From Vanessa cardui (taxonomy: Eukaryota; Arthropoda; Insecta; Lepidoptera; Nymphalidae): a stretch of 64,000 bases of DNA. Position numbers and translations under genes: made by a program. The stretch spans positions 498,501-562,500 of the forward strand of contig NC_061124.1 in NCBI RefSeq assembly GCF_905220365.1. Direction: 5' to 3'. Shown here piece after piece: positions 63,941 through 64,000 of the stretch. Every line of letters starts with the position of its first letter. Positions within the stretch are counted from its first letter, which is position 1. Under the pieces are notes generated by a model that saw only the letters and a list, made by a program, of their open reading frames with translations, had not been told where the DNA came from and did not search any database.

Positions 63941-64000
63941 GTTTGATTATTAGCATTAATATAGAACTAAAATACTTAACTGTGTATTAAAATATTTTTT

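Overview
This window is AT-rich, intron-rich animal nuclear DNA. The evidence points to a lepidopteran insect, probably a butterfly. It has GT-AG introns, short exons separated by kilobases, many tRNA-derived SINEs with target-site duplications, LINE 3' ends of types familiar from Lepidoptera, and a three-unit TTAGG (insect telomere-type) run. The species assignment is inference from repeat style. Most short ORFs are chance frames or lie inside repeats.

Two genes can be supported well, arranged head to head. On the + strand, 36007-63658 holds a complete four-exon gene for LSm11, the U7 snRNP-specific Sm-like protein used in 3'-end processing of replication-dependent histone mRNA. All splice phases match and give 239 residues. 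Introns 1 and 2 are about 9.8 kb and 17.1 kb; intron 3 is only 69 bp. On the - strand, four phase-compatible exons (33646 down to 31927) encode the N-terminal part of a nuclear, Q/N-rich protein. It has an acidic hydrophobic segment, two SUMO-type IKQE sites and an LxxLL box. It looks like a transcriptional coactivator; a Mastermind-like identity is possible but unproven. The gene continues leftward, perhaps out of the window.

Region by region: 1-8100 contains a likely terminal exon of a + strand gene (253-369, poly(A) signal near 628) and several GC-rich islets with exon-like features, all tentative. 8100-31900 is mainly non-coding DNA with repeats, plus a possible alternative - strand terminal exon at 30020-30183. 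31927-33646 is the coactivator exon cluster. 33647-36006 is the intergenic interval between the two genes. 36007-63658 is LSM11, whose introns hold SINEs, LINE remnants and several CpG-rich islets that could be promoters or enhancers.

Repeats fall into four groups: a tRNA-derived SINE family of about 310 bp (19292, 26779, 57028, 58497, 61299), one copy nested inside an older SINE; a second dispersed family of about 250-280 bp carrying a GTGGGTGGTACCTACC core; a family carrying a CTACTGAGTTTCTTGCCGG core; and several LINE 3' ends. No rRNA, functional tRNA, CRISPR array or virus-like coding region was recognised.
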